DNA of 64,000 bases, taken from positions 21,743,067 through 21,807,066 of the forward strand of contig OW804094.1 in the NCBI GenBank assembly GCA_942159475.1, written 5' to 3'. Shown here piece by piece: positions 43,772-55,651 of this stretch (positions within the stretch are counted from its first letter, which is position 1; every line of letters starts with the position of its first letter). The notes under the pieces were generated by a model. It was not told where the DNA came from. It saw only the letters and a program-made list of their open reading frames with translations, and did no database searches. Source of the stretch: Sthenelais limicola. Taxonomy: Eukaryota > Annelida > Polychaeta > Phyllodocida > Sigalionidae. A program made the translations under genes and the position numbers.

Positions 43772-44165
43772 AATAGGGGACTTCCATGTCCACCATCTTG
43801 AATCTTGATTGAGATTCATATGGAATTATGAGAGTTGTATGTTAGTGTTAAATCTATGAAAACAACATGTTCTGCAGGAAATATTTAACAGTATCAGTAT
43901 TTGGCAGATCCCATCCCAACATTTAACAGTATATTTAACATATCCATGTGTTTTACATGTTTCCATAACACAGGCCTCCATCTTTCCCATCATACATTTA
44001 GTTTGTATAGATCGTTTATATAAGCTTTGATATTGGTGGAAACTTTCTTGCAATTTTCTATGAAAATGTCGCTAAATATTTGGATGCAATTTTCGATGAA
44101 AATGTTGCTAAATATTTGGATGTCAAGCCTGAACTGAATCTATCCCAGCATGCACTAACACTTTA
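43772..44165 (-). mobile_element. MITE family C copy 2, diverged
   Basis: It starts AATAGGGGACTTCCATG and follows the reverse complement of 20350-20698 in broken form ('catgtttccata', 'ctttcccatcat', 'cccagcatgcact'). An internal direct duplication of 'gaaaatgtcgctaaatatttggatg' words is present. The far end is eroded. Confidence 0.6.
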
Positions 44166-44288
44166 TGAGTCTATGTCACACCACCTGATGAGGTGGGGGT
44201 GAACTTCAGGATTTATTTTTTTATCAAAATTTCGATTTTCCAGGCCACCAAACCGATGTGATTTTCAAGGTTATTCCAGTCCTGGAGT

Positions 44289-44294
44289 TTTATT
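44289..44294 (-). terminator. Poly(A) signal of the 209-aa gene
   Basis: TTTATT on the plus strand is AATAAA on the minus strand, about 80 bp after the stop codon. Confidence 0.6.
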
Positions 44295-44370
44295 TTTCTA
44301 AATAATAGTGTGCAAACTGTATTTAGGAGAGATGTCTACAAAAGTTTAGTCCTCACATTTTTCAACTGGT

Positions 44371-47264
44371 TTACTTTTCTACGTTGTGATACATATTTTG
44401 GAAAAACTGTTTCCTCGCATCTACCAGTCCAGCTCTGTTTGATGCTTGGTATTTTATTGTTTTCCCATCAACTTCTTTATAGTAAAAGGGTGCGCTGGCC
44501 TTCAGGGTCCCATACTCTGCTTCAGTCTGGAAATCATTGGATGTGTCACTGGAAGATGACATGATAAATTCAGTGACAGGCGTATCAAAGATGAGAGGAC
44601 TCGGACTTTCTCTCTGTGGAGAATCTTGTAATCCCTTTAGGGAGCTGTGTGATAGGCTCGTGGGGGTGGGAGTGTCCCCTCCACCCTCCCGCTGGCTTAC
44701 ATCGGGGCTTTCTTTGCTCTCTGGTTTACTCATGATGATTAATCCATCCCTGATGCCTTGACGGATAGAATCGATGTAGAAGAGGTTGTAGGTGCTGTCA
44801 GGGGCAGTGTAGACCTTGTTGTTTATGGTGCCTCGCAGCGGGTATATTCTGAAATGATGACAGAAAGATGGATTCTGTATTACATCCAACATGTACAGAG
44901 GGTAAAATACATTCTGACTTAATGTCAGGTTCTGAATAAGGCCCCAACAAAGAATAGGTGTGTTTCCGATTTAACGATTTTGGGGATTTTTTTTTTTTTA
45001 TATATACAAAAAATGCTAATAAAAGGTTTTTAAAACATTTTTTTTAGTTCCTGGAAGGTGGTTTCTTAAAACAAAAAGTTACCCCCCCCCCCCCCGCCTA
45101 CTTAGTTTTCAGCCAAATAAATCTGAAACACACCTTATTTTGTTTTGGGCCTAATTCCATCTGCGAAAACCAGTCAGAATCATGGGAAGTTAGGGCCATA
45201 GTCGTGGGCCTATATATTTACTTATGCATAGGGTGTAGGTCTATGATTATACTGATGACCAAATGATGAATTATAGTTAAATGACGAATATATTATTCAA
45301 ATATGATCTACAATGAAATTTGGGGGTCCATTAAGGGAATCGATAGTTGCGGGGATCAGACATTTGTGGGTGAATAGATTCGATCACCTTGAGGTACTAG
45401 GCCTATCAATGCCAGAGCCCAATGACAAAGCCTGAATTCTGCTGCTTGAGTAAATGTCTTTATACTCAAAATGCAAGTGTGACAAATAGAGAAAATGGAA
45501 CGAGGTGCCAGTAATAGAATATTTATTGGACGAAATTGCTACACAATTGAGTCAAATAATTATTTAATTACTAGTACCGAGTTCCATTCCCTATTTATTA
45601 TATGCCCCTAGCATAGACAAATATTGCTATATAAACCTTTGTTTTTGAATTGTCATGAAGCGTCTAAAAGCTAAAAGAAAACCCAATTAAAATTTCTATT
45701 TTACACATGATACGGTAAAAAGATTTTTATTGCACCCCACTTATCGCACCTCTCAAATGGAATGCGCATGTAATAATGATAAAGATCTAACACGATTGAC
45801 CCCTGTATAATGTAGACTACATACAAATACCCAAACTGCAGCAAAATCTGGTTTTTCGTTGTTAATATACTGTCAATGATCGAGAGTTAAAACAAACAAA
45901 AACACTAGCTATTATACGACTGAATGAACTCGATCATCCTTTCTTTAAAGCATATAAATAGATACAAAAAAATAATTATGGGCAGAATGGAAGGCCTACT
46001 TCGTAGAATTTGTCGCCGACTTCCTTGTAATTGTTTATAGAAAAAAGATGAAATAAAAATTCAATAAAGTTTACCTCGCATTTCCTGGAGTAAAGACTTT
46101 TTTGGGCGAGTACTCTTGTCTAGTCATTGGTCTATAATTTAGATCTGGAGCTAGTTCTAGCCTGCGTTTCCTTGCAAGAGTTGTGTCCGACTTGGCGAGT
46201 CCTAGTGCCTTAATACAAGAAATGTGTGGATGGAGAATTATATCTTATTGTTGTACCAACAATAGGACAAATGCAGCGTCCTATGATTTTTTTATAACTG
46301 CCACCACAAGATGGCCAGCAAAAACAGCCAGAACAGATGAGGTAGAGATAGATACTCCGCCTCTCCGGTCCGTCTACAAAAACATTGATAAGGAGAATTA
46401 ATCCCCTCTGATCTGGGTAGCTAATTTGATATATTTATAAGCAAAACAAACATGAGAAAGGGTACTAATATCAGTGCAGACATGTGGGAGGCCAATTAAG
46501 TGTACACATTTTGTTATGTTATGTTGTTTTCTGTCCGTACAGACATTTAGATCTAGTCTAGACATCCATATTTTTGTTCAGAGCGGACCTTGTTTGGCTC
46601 AGTCATTGGCATTGCCGTACTGTGAAAGTCACGTACCTGCTTAGAACTTTGCTCCGGTAAAAAGAATCTTCGTCATTTTCAGAACTTCAGATATTCTACT
46701 CAGAAATGTTCGGCATTAATAACTATAATTAACAATTAATGCTGGTATCAAACAAAATAAACTATTATAAAGGCTCACACGAGCTTACACGCTAATAAAC
46801 AAAATAATGCAAACAAATACTAGACTAAAGTCAAAACAAGTAGACAATTACTGAAATGGGGCGTGTGACTGGAGGTGTAACTTAAACCACCGCCCCCCTG
46901 GCTACTTTCAATTTTTATTTAAATTCAGGTTAACCAAATCAATAGGCCAGTAAACCGTGTAGGGAGGGGCTCGCCACTCCTCTCTACCTACAAAACCAGC
47001 TCAACAACAACGGACTACAAGTAGAATCCTATTTTCCTTATTGTAGCAATGTAGGACTGTCAACTAAACACGGATTAGCCTATTAAGTACCGTACGTAAC
47101 TAATATATTAACCTGCGGAGTGTTTTTCCTCTTGTTCAGTTATTTTTGCCTGAAGGCCTCAGACTATTGTTTAATGCATTGAGATCCAAGTCCAAGACAA
47201 CTATAGAATTATGTTCACGGAAATTAAATGTATAAAGATTTCTCACCTGTGGATGGCTTGCCAT
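44371..47264 (-). CDS. Unrecognised 209-aa protein, three exons
   Basis: Exons are 47247-47264 (six codons, MASHPQ), 46075-46208 and 44371-44848, joined in frame by GT-AG introns (CAG|GTGAGA, GCGAG|GTAAAC; acceptors ATTAAG and TTTCAG). The product has an N-terminal part rich in Arg, Tyr and Pro (RRLELAPDLNYRPMTRQEYS). A conserved-looking block follows (IYPLRGTINNKVYTAPDSTY, LFYIDSIRQGIRDGL). The centre is a Ser/Pro/Thr-rich disordered stretch, and the C-terminus is short and charged. I do not recognise the family. No membrane segment or signal peptide. The phase agreement, splice sites and nearby poly(A) signal support a real gene. Confidence 0.7.
45080..45096. repeat. Poly-C run
   Basis: An uninterrupted run of C in an intron of the 209-aa gene. 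Similar G/C runs occur at 18364, 47818, 52732 and 62962. Confidence 0.7.
45478..45780 (+). mobile_element. Dispersed repeat B copy 2
   Basis: It shares 'gagttccattccctattta', 'caccccacttat' and 'ggaatgcgcat' with copy 1 at 25.7 kb, and has the same hairpin at its left end. Confidence 0.6.
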
Positions 47265-48690
47265 TGTCAGACTATTTAGATTTTGCAAAGTTGATCAATC
47301 GGTGAAAGTCAACGTAGCTCAACGTCGCAGGAATGTCTTACGTCAGGACGTCACGTTTGCACTTGGATGACGTCATGTGACATGGGCGTGGCAGATCATC
47401 GCATCGCATCGCCATCGGTCATTACTGTAGGCCTATATCTTACTGTCATTGGAGGGACACCACCCAAAAGTGGTTTTGTGAGCATATACCATAAGGCCTA
47501 TATAATGTATAATAATTTAACTGCTAGCTTATGGCTGGGCGAATCGCGCTGGCAATTGTATATCGATCAGTCGGCCTTATTTACAAGAAACAGAGGGTGT
47601 AGGAGAGGGGAGGCAGAGAAAGTGGGGAGGGGGAGAGTGTTTTGAGAGGTGCGGGGCGAGAGGGGGACCGTCCAGAGGACGGGTAGGGCCTACTTTGCTA
47701 GTTCACAATAAAAAGCAAGTCCACTGCATAATCACGATAATGCAGGGAAAATAGTCTAAAAGGGCCGTTCATACTTTACGTAGCCTCTAAAGCTTTTTTG
47801 CCTAAAAATTAAGACCCCCCCCCCCCCCACACACACACATGTAGCCTACACGTCTTCGCTGCCAAGTCACTACACGTGACTCTACACCTGGAAATCACTA
47901 CACTATGAATTAAGGCTTGTAAAGATATTTCTATTTGTTTTTCTTGTTTCAATTACTTTCAATATGGCTGTAATTAACTGGAAATCTTCATATTTCTTTT
48001 TTTTCTCAACATGAAATTACCATGCAAAGTCACTACTACAATAGTTATAACACAGGAAACTCACTACATAGAACAAACAGAATTTACACTGTAGTCAGTG
48101 GAAGAATATCACTCTACGTAAAAAAAACAACTAAAATTTAGCTGGTTATACAGTGGGTAAGTGTTCCCCCTATAAAGAATTTCAATAAAATTTTCCCCTA
48201 TAAAAGTGTGCTTAGCTTGAAATTTGACTTTTGAAATGTGTGTGAAAGCGTTTACACACTTTCATTTTGGAGCTACCAACTCCCACATGAATAATTTGAT
48301 AGAAAATGGATAAAACTAAGTACCGTATGTTAAGTAGATTCATATCATTAGCAAACTCACTAGACATTGATGTTTGAGCTATCAACCCACACATGAATAG
48401 TTTGATAGAAAATGGATGGATCTAAGTCTGTCAAGCAAGATTTATATCAGTAGCAAACTCACTACGCAGTTTAATGTAGTGAGTTTGTCACGGTGTAGTA
48501 AGTTTGAAGGTGTGTAACCTTATATAATACATGTAGTGACTTAGCAGCGTATACAAACCCACCCTAAATTGTGTGTAGGTGGGGTGTGTGTGAGTGTGTG
48601 TAAGTCATTGCTACCACCTGATGGCAACAACGAACATCATGACAAAACCATTTGTTAGGTTTATAAGCCTTTATATATAATATAAGAAGC
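47265..48690. other. Intergenic stretch, probably with the promoter of the 209-aa gene
   Basis: The first 150 bp upstream of the 209-aa gene contain several ACGTCA/TGACGT words (47330-47380), possible CRE-type sites. The rest holds a poly-C run (47818), repeated 'aactcactac' words (48050-48480) and no supported exon. Confidence 0.4.
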
Positions 48691-48696
48691 TTTATT
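48691..48696 (-). terminator. Poly(A) signal of the MIF/DDT gene
   Basis: TTTATT on the plus strand is AATAAA on the minus strand, about 160 bp after the stop codon. Confidence 0.6.
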
Positions 48697-48786
48697 TTCA
48701 TTGTTTGTATACAAACGACCACAATAACAATTTATAGGTTTTCTACATCGAAATAGGTCAAAATAGTCCAATAATTCAATGCAAAT

Positions 48787-48823
48787 CCAGATTCAGAATG
48801 ATGGCTGTGCAAATCCCCTATCA
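48787..48823 (-). repeat. End fragment of MITE family C in the 3' UTR of the MIF/DDT gene
   Basis: 'gattcagaatgatggctgtg' followed by 'caaatcccctat' matches the right end of the element at 20350-20698. Confidence 0.6.
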
Positions 48824-48856
48824 GAACTTGCTCGTCGCATAGGGAACCATCGTCTG

Positions 48857-51800
48857 TCATATGATCATATTTGCGATGTTGGTCTTTTCTAAAGGTTGGA
48901 ATGTAAGGAGGCACCTGAAAAATATAAGAGATTGTATCAATACTTTAGTTCGAAGTTTAGATTTAAAGTTTGTTTCAATTAGCTAACATTTTCTGCAAAG
49001 GTGAAGCTGCTGAAAAGGCACCTGTAGTTACAAAGGATAGGTGTCTTTATTTTCTTGGAGAATTGTTGGATTACTACAGAAAACGGTGATGATTGTTATA
49101 CCATCAGGTGGCGGCAACACTCAAGAGTAGAACCTTGGGGTGGCCGCTACACCAGGTGGCGCCAGGGGTCTCGGTAGGGACCCTGGAGGAGAGATTTGAA
49201 ACTATACAATAAATATACAGAGCAAGGACCTAGGGGGACTCACTCCATTTTTAAAACTCATCCAGACTACTTGTGTTGTCCTTGCAGTACTCCAGACTTT
49301 AAAACTTTAGATTAATTATCAGTTATAGTTAACAATTACATTTAGGAAGACTATACCCCAAGGATATAACATTGGTGGAGAACCCGGGCAAATTACATGA
49401 TTATACCCCTCAAGGGTATAACATGATGAACTCAGCTACCCAATAACTTCCCACATTATTAAACACTATTAATTAATATATTCTGACATAAAGGTACATA
49501 AATGGACCATAGCTTCTACAAGTAGGTCTTCCAACTAGCCCACAAATCACAAATAGAATAAACAATAATATAATTATGACATCAATTTTGCACTGATTCA
49601 GTGTAACATTCAGTTTAACATCATGATTGATATTTGTGGTAACACCCAAGCAGATCTACATAGCTCGTATTCAGTTTTCGTCTTTTGAAACATTGTTTTA
49701 TTTTTTTCGTCAAATTTTTCTCTTCCATTATTTATAAAATTCCGTTTGTATATTTCTCGCGACATATCCTTGTTTTAGTTCATGTATTGTACTTGTATTT
49801 CAGTTACACAGATATTATCTGGTATTTCCTATAGTATCTGGTATTTCCTATAGTAGTTTCTTCTTTTTTGGTGGATCATTACTTTATGCCATATTTACAT
49901 TGATTTTCATGTAGTATTGACATAGATTCCTGGTGTGTTTAAATTTGCCATATGGTAATTGGAGACAAGACATGAGCCTTTGGTGGTGTACTTAGGAATC
50001 CATGACATTTGCTATCCCCAAACTGGCCAATAACCCCATAAGTGACACTTTAAAGCATGTCTTATTTGTATGGCTGTCATCTCTCCCTTTTGACATTTGA
50101 CAGTAATATTAGAACAAAGTAAATCCATATGCTACATAAACTATAATGGCAGGATGGCCTACACTCACATTTGCTTTGGAAGTTTGAGAGATTCTGCGAA
50201 AAAGGGCAGTAGCTTCTGAGCATAGGCTGGGTTTCTTTCGCTATCAAAAACCCCGAAAGAAGCAATGTTGATCAAAGCCATCTTGGTCTTCATATCCCCT
50301 GCTTTTGCCATATATTTATCTGTATTCACTAGAAGGTTCACTCTCTGAAAAACAGACATGAATTGTTTTTATTTCATCATTAACTTTTAAATAATAAGAT
50401 GTCTAGATAGACACAGCGGTGGGCAGAAGACCATGGATATTCTGTATTGAATTATCACTTGCGAGCCCATATATGTCAATGTTAATGTCTTCAATTGATT
50501 ATCATAAAGTCATTGTACATTGTGCATGTTTATTAAGAAATTGACTCTCCTTTTTACAGAGGATTTGCTGTGCAAAAGTAATAAATAAAGAGAAATAAAA
50601 AACACAGCAGGAAACAGGTCCCACAATCTGCATACTGGCATTCATGTGAGTCTTTAACCTGAATTGTGACATTAATAACAACATTATAATTGTAATATAT
50701 TAACCTGTGAATATACATAAATTAACATAGCATAGTCAATGTCTAATACAATATCATATTCATAGTTTTAATTTGCATAGGTTCTTATTCATGAAATAAT
50801 ATTCAAATGTTCTGATTTTCTTACTTTTTTTTTGTTTCGATGAGGTCAGTAATGTAATCATACCCTTTTGATTTCAAAAGACTAACATGCTTGTTTTTGA
50901 AAAATCTAATAGATTTAAACAGAATGGAACGAGATGCTAGTGAATCTTTTTTGGACGAGATTTATAATACATAGAAATCAAGTCCAATACATCCAATTTT
51001 TTCACTATTTAATGTATGCCCCTAGCATAGCAAAATATTGAAATATAAACCTTTGTTCAGTTTTGAATTGTCTTGAATGTTCTAAACGCTAAAAGAGAAA
51101 ACACTTCGAATTCCTCTTGCACCGCACTAACTTTGTGTGGAATGTGCATATAATAAGTATAATAAGTAATATTATTAAATATAATAAGTACAATTTAATG
51201 TTGTCCTAAGATCCATCAGTTTGTATTTTGACCAGTGTGGTGGCATCAAAGATTCTCCATACTAGTGGAGTATCTTTGGTGGCATGCTGATATACATGGG
51301 CTCATTTTACTAGGGGTATATAATATTATACCAATGTAGTATTTTATAACTTAACACTTGTATGGTGAAAGCTACGCAAGGCCCTAGGTGTTGGTGAGGA
51401 GGTGTTCAGTGTTAAAATAGTAATGATGATAGGAATTAAAGTAAGTAGGAACAGGGCCTAACCCTCGATAAGGGTGTAGAGAGTATATTTTTTGGAATAC
51501 GGGGAGGTTAGCTATTGATGTTTTGAGGTGCCTTGTATTAATATTGAGTAACTGGCGTATTGCGTTTGCGTTCCTCCCTGGCTTGTGTGTATGTGTAATG
51601 TAAGACCTGGGTACTACCCCCCACCCCCACCCCCACCCCTCTGAGAATTGATAACAAAACTGACCAAGAGGAGGAGAGAGGCAGCCTATGGACTGAGAGG
51701 TGGGAGACCCAGGAGCCAGGACAGATATATAAGCTCGAATTTGGATCTCAATAAAGGACTTGAAATTGTCACAAAATATCTGCGTTGTTGTTCCTCGAAC

Positions 51801-52191
51801 CTCACAAGGACATGACATACAGATACATAGTCGGTTAAGGCATAAGCCAATCTCCATGTATGTGTTGAATCTATGAATAACCTTTCTTAAAACCTTAGAA
51901 ATATATGTCTTTCATTGATATTCATGCAATGGGTTACAAGCCTGGGATGTCATTAATGCTATTGTTTATATGCTTTATGGAACTGATTTGGATGTTATTT
52001 ATCTCTTTAGTATCTGCCTAAAATGGTTATAACCCCTGGACCGATCAAGGTAGAAACAGAAACAACAGCAATGAGTTACCTACCTCTATAGGTTTACCCA
52101 ACGTATCTGCTACCATATGAGAACACGTCTCTGCAAAGTCGTCTGGCAGATCTGCGGCTTTCAAATTAGTATTGATTTCTATGATTGGCAT
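48857..52191 (-). CDS. MIF / D-dopachrome tautomerase family protein
   Basis: Three exons on the minus strand, 52084-52191, 50169-50344 and 48857-48914, give 342 nt, 113 residues plus stop. This is the usual family length (113-118). The phases fit (0 and 2). Pro follows the initiator Met (MPIIEINTNL), the catalytic N-terminal proline of the tautomerase fold. GKP at 32-34 holds the conserved active-site Lys. ALINIASFGVF matches the core beta strand. The last exon (CLLTFQPLEKTNI) is nearer to D-dopachrome tautomerase than to MIF. It is probably a cytosolic and secreted tautomerase or cytokine-like protein without a signal peptide. Whether it is the MIF or DDT orthologue needs a tree. Confidence 0.88.
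49094..49423 (+). mobile_element. Internally deleted LTR retrotransposon (LTR, leader, LTR end)
   Basis: A 278-bp LTR runs from TGTTATACC to GGATATAACA (49094-49371) with TG...CA ends. A primer-binding-site-like TTGGTGGAGAACCCGGGC follows. Then comes a second LTR end (about 49402-49423, 'cctcaagggtataaca'). TGAT flanks both sides (49090-49093 and 49424-49427). Nearly all the internal sequence and most of the 3' LTR are gone. It lies in intron 2 of the MIF/DDT gene. Confidence 0.7.
50403..50510. repeat. Dispersed repeat I, copy 2
   Basis: 'tagacacagcggtgggcaga' through 'cttcaattgatta' matches 17915-18025. Confidence 0.5.
50925..51165 (+). mobile_element. Dispersed repeat B copy 3
   Basis: 'aatggaacgagatgctagtg', 'tatgcccctagcatag' and 'ggaatgtgcatataata' match copies 1 and 2. 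The internal hairpin is eroded. Confidence 0.55.
51586..51806 (+). other. Possible solo LTR or retroelement end
   Basis: A (C3A)-rich block is followed by TATATAAG, AATAAAGG and a short downstream part ending CCTCACA, which resembles LTR promoter and poly(A) organisation. I found no target duplication or second copy. Confidence 0.25.
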
Positions 52192-52199
52192 TGTTAAAT

Positions 52200-52725
52200 C
52201 CTGGTTATATGTCTTAAATAAAAGTTCAAATATGTACAGGTGCTGTGAACGAACTTGGAAATAACCTTGAGTTAAGGCTGTGTTTCAACAAATGGGTGTC
52301 AATGACTGAGTGTGTGAGAAGAAATGCACTTTGTATACAGCTATACATAGATATGTGAGTGGAATAGCCAAGAAGTGTACATCAGGATGCCTTGCACTTT
52401 TGTGAAATAGCCCAATATTTCTAGCGAAAATGATTGGACAATTTAAAATTTGATGTATAGCTTGATTCAGAGGAACATAAAGTAAAAGCGAACCAGTACA
52501 TTTTGATGAACCATTACATTGCACGCCCTAAATATATTTTATTATCTGTGTTTGTTAAACTAAACATCTGCACAATTCTTAGATCGGACCCATAGTCATA
52601 TAGACCAGCTGGGGGGAAATTAGGACGCAGTATTCATTATCAGAGCGGTAGATAGTACGCATGATAGCCCAGGCCAAGAAAATAGGTGCGTTTCTTGTTT
52701 AACCCAGCTGAGAACTAGGTAAAGC
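52200..52725. other. Intergenic stretch upstream of the MIF/DDT gene, nothing recognised
   Basis: No exon or repeat that I can support. It presumably holds the promoter of the MIF/DDT gene. Confidence 0.35.
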
Positions 52726-52975
52726 GGAAAGGGGGGGGGGGGGGAGGAAGGAGAGATGAGAAAAGAAGTAAGGTGAAGGAGAGGGAGGTGGAAGGTGAGG
52801 TGGAAGATGAAGGGAAGGGAGATGGAGCGGGAGGGAAGGGGTATAACAGGGAGGGACGGGGATGAGGGGGAGGGGGAGGGATCGGAAGGGGTAGAGGAGG
52901 GAGATGGAGGGAAGAAATGGGTAGGGGTAGGGGTTAATGCTGGAAGGGGGTAGGGGAGCGAATAGGGGAATTCAA
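52726..52975. repeat. Purine-only tract (GGGGA/GGAAG-rich)
   Basis: About 250 bp almost entirely A and G, starting with a run of 13 G. It could form triplex or G-quadruplex structures. No regular period. Confidence 0.8.
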
Positions 52976-53391
52976 GTTAAAAATAAACTTTTTCTACTTT
53001 TTCTTCCGTTCTTTTCCAACCCATCTAAAAATCATTTAACCAATATTTTGGAGGATTTTCCGCTGTTATTTTTGCTACAGGGCTTCATTAAAGACCACAT
53101 TTATATTTTCCTTTAATCCTTTCCTATGGTAGCTACACTCATTATCACTCACTGGCGGCCATTTTCAGTAGCAGAATATTGATAAATCTAGTCCTCAGAA
53201 CTTCAGTCAGGTCAGAATATGAGTAAATTTGATCATATTTCTTTTGGGAGAGCAGCTAGAGATGGGTTCTATATAATGAACTAAAATCAAGTTCCTTATA
53301 ATCATGGTATCTGAGATATTCACCCTGAATGAATGTTCATTCAATATCGTTTTAAACTCGAGGTAAATATTACCATTATTACTATTAAATC

Positions 53392-53620
53392 AGGGTAGGG
53401 AATACCTTTTCGGGAACCGGGATTGGGGTGTATATTAGGTCGGGATTCGGGATTTAAAAGGGTCTACGGGATTCGGGAAGGGGATTCACAGCCGGATTTA
53501 ATTTTCCCGGGTAGGAATTGCAAATAGAAAAACCGGATTGCAAATTGAAAACCTGTAGGATTCGGGAAATGGGGCTTTTAAAAATTGGGAAACGGGATTC
53601 AAGGGGGTGGTGGTTGGGTC
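53392..53620. repeat. Degenerate CGGGATTCGGGA repeat
   Basis: The words 'cgggattcgggat', 'acgggattcgggaa' and 'ggattcgggaaa' recur with spacing of about 20-50 bp. No coding potential. Confidence 0.55.
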
Positions 53621-54037
53621 TTCAATACCCTGTTAAAATAATGCTTTTTCAGTTAAAATAATAATGTTGCCCTTTTTCAATAACCTTTTTGGGTCAGGTG
53701 TCTCTACGTAGAGGGAGGTGAACTAGAAACACAGCTATTTGTTTTGGCCTTGGGTGAACCATTATCGATCAACATCACCATCAATAGGTAAACATGTGCA
53801 TTTTACAATTTAAAGCTGACCTAAAATAGCTGCAATGTTGGAACGAGTTTTGTATTTTACATTTTATTCTATATTTATATTGAAATGTTGAGTGACATAT
53901 AACACCCATCAACCTTTTTATATATTACAATACAGATTCGCTTAGCTAGTCATATAATTATAGGGTATAGTAATTTACAAACATAATTATGAGCCAAGGA
54001 TTGAACTACAATGGCCTGTCGACCTCAATGCATTATA

Positions 54038-54273
54038 TGGATCAGATTTTCAGAAAATGTAGAATTGGCAGCTGTAACATTGAATACATTCTGCAAAATT
54101 AGGCTGCAATTTGGTCAATACTAGGTAAATTCGAGAATATTTGGAATTGCATTGATTCTAGCAATCTGTTTGGCTAGGTTGGACTGTATTTCGAACTTCA
54201 TTTTCGTCTGAAATTTGGGTTATTTGAGACGATTGGCGAAGTTGAATTGTACATTATCTGAAAATTTGACCCA
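54038..54273 (-). mobile_element. MITE family A copy 8
   Basis: Complete with TGGATCAGATTTTCAG and CTGAAAATTTGACCCA ends and TA flanks. Confidence 0.85.
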
Positions 54274-54379
54274 TATGATTCTCTAACAGCTGTTAACGTG
54301 TTATATTGCCATAGCCATGCATATAGGGATCGATCTGGAGTGTGCACACATTGTGCCTTCCCCCATCACTGTGGCAACA

Positions 54380-54830
54380 CCAATCAAGGAAACTGCTTTA
54401 CCTCATCACATATGGCGAATGTAATTAATTAAAGGGGGGCATTGTTTACATGTGTGTTTCTGTATTTATATACCTCTGACATGCATGAAAATAATTATCA
54501 GAGATCATAATCAATATTAGATCATAAGGATGTCATCATTATCGTCATCATGAAGGTGCTTTTTGGATAAAACAAGTTTCCTAATCTGATAGTGATGAGG
54601 TAAAGCTAATGTGATGATGAGTGTAAAGTGTATACTGTAAACTGTACCACACAAACACGTTACGGGCATTGTCTGGAAGCATGTCCACACTTTTTACTTC
54701 CAGATAGCTCAAAGTTAAAGTTATTACAGTATACCTTATATCTAACACTAACATATAAATAAGCATCCCATATGAATGAAAAACGTGTTAAACCTAGCAA
54801 ACGTTTATGAACTGAAACCTGAACTGAAGA
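54380..54830. repeat. Interspersed repeat J, copy 2 (approximate empty site for the retroelement)
   Basis: It is co-linear with 2560-3190 plus 17277-17395 but lacks both the MITE at 2647 and the 14 kb retroelement. Around the insertion point it reads 'ttacagtataccttatatc' and then continues to 'ataaataagcatccc'. Confidence 0.7.
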
Positions 54831-54989
54831 GTTAGTTGTTGCACACCTTCTTTAACTGAGAGCACAACTCAATAAGGAACATAAATCACAGACTGGAGGT
54901 ATATAGATAAAAGAAATAGGCCCATTACATTGACGAAGCTTCGCAAAGCTTGCTAAACATGCTTGACTCGAAAGATTTAAATAGATATA

Positions 54990-55105
54990 TAAAGTTATAG
55001 AAAAATATATAAGTTGATAGATAGATAAGTAGATATAAAAATTGGTACATGGATGGATAGATAGATAGGTAGATAGATAGATACATATATAGATGGATAG
55101 ATACA
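54990..55105. repeat. (GATA)n-type microsatellite
   Basis: 'gatagatagataagtagata' type repeats, moderately degenerate. Confidence 0.8.
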
Positions 55106-55163
55106 TAAGTCATGCAGCTACTGTTTTATTTATTGATAAAACAGATTTATAAATATCTTTCAG

Positions 55164-55560
55164 GAAAGGAAGGAATACAGGCAGGAAGAAGGAAACACAG
55201 AGGCAACCATATACACAGATTTCACATGACGTCACCCAGTAGGCTGGGGTATCACGGTAGCCGCCATGTCTCGGGTCATCGCTACGCTTGCCGCCTATGG
55301 CGGGGGTATAAAAACAAAGTTGATACACCTCACAAGACAGGATACTTGGGTAATACTACACTAAAGGCAGGTTATCTAACCTATCAAGAAGATATTATTG
55401 AGGCAGATGAAAACTGGTAAAAGTTAAAACAGCCAGAAAACGGTATTTTCAAGTATCGCAGCATACATAGGCATCTAAGTGGACCCCAGACATGGCGAGG
55501 GCCGTGATGTCAGTGAAATCTATGTATAGTGTTTGTGCACAATAAAAAAGTACATAGCGG
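55164..55560 (+). other. Possible terminal exon of an unidentified plus-strand gene
   Basis: The acceptor-like ATATCTTTCAG ends at 55163. An open frame runs to TAA at 55418-55420, ending HKTGYLGNTTLKAGYLTYQE plus a short acidic tail. AATAAA follows at about 55541. No upstream exon was found and I do not recognise the peptide. The island is GC-richer, with TGACGTCA and TATAAAAA words, so it could instead be a promoter. Confidence 0.25.
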
Positions 55561-55651
55561 GAGGTGGTGGGGACTAGGTAGGGACTACAATTTGCTGGAA
55601 TGTTCAAGAATGTTACATTGCCTGATGGACTTAGGGATTGATTGTACTTTT

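Noticed and set aside
51384..51857. 157-codon minus-strand ORF
   Set aside because: It crosses a C-rich simple repeat and an LTR-like segment. No conserved sequence.
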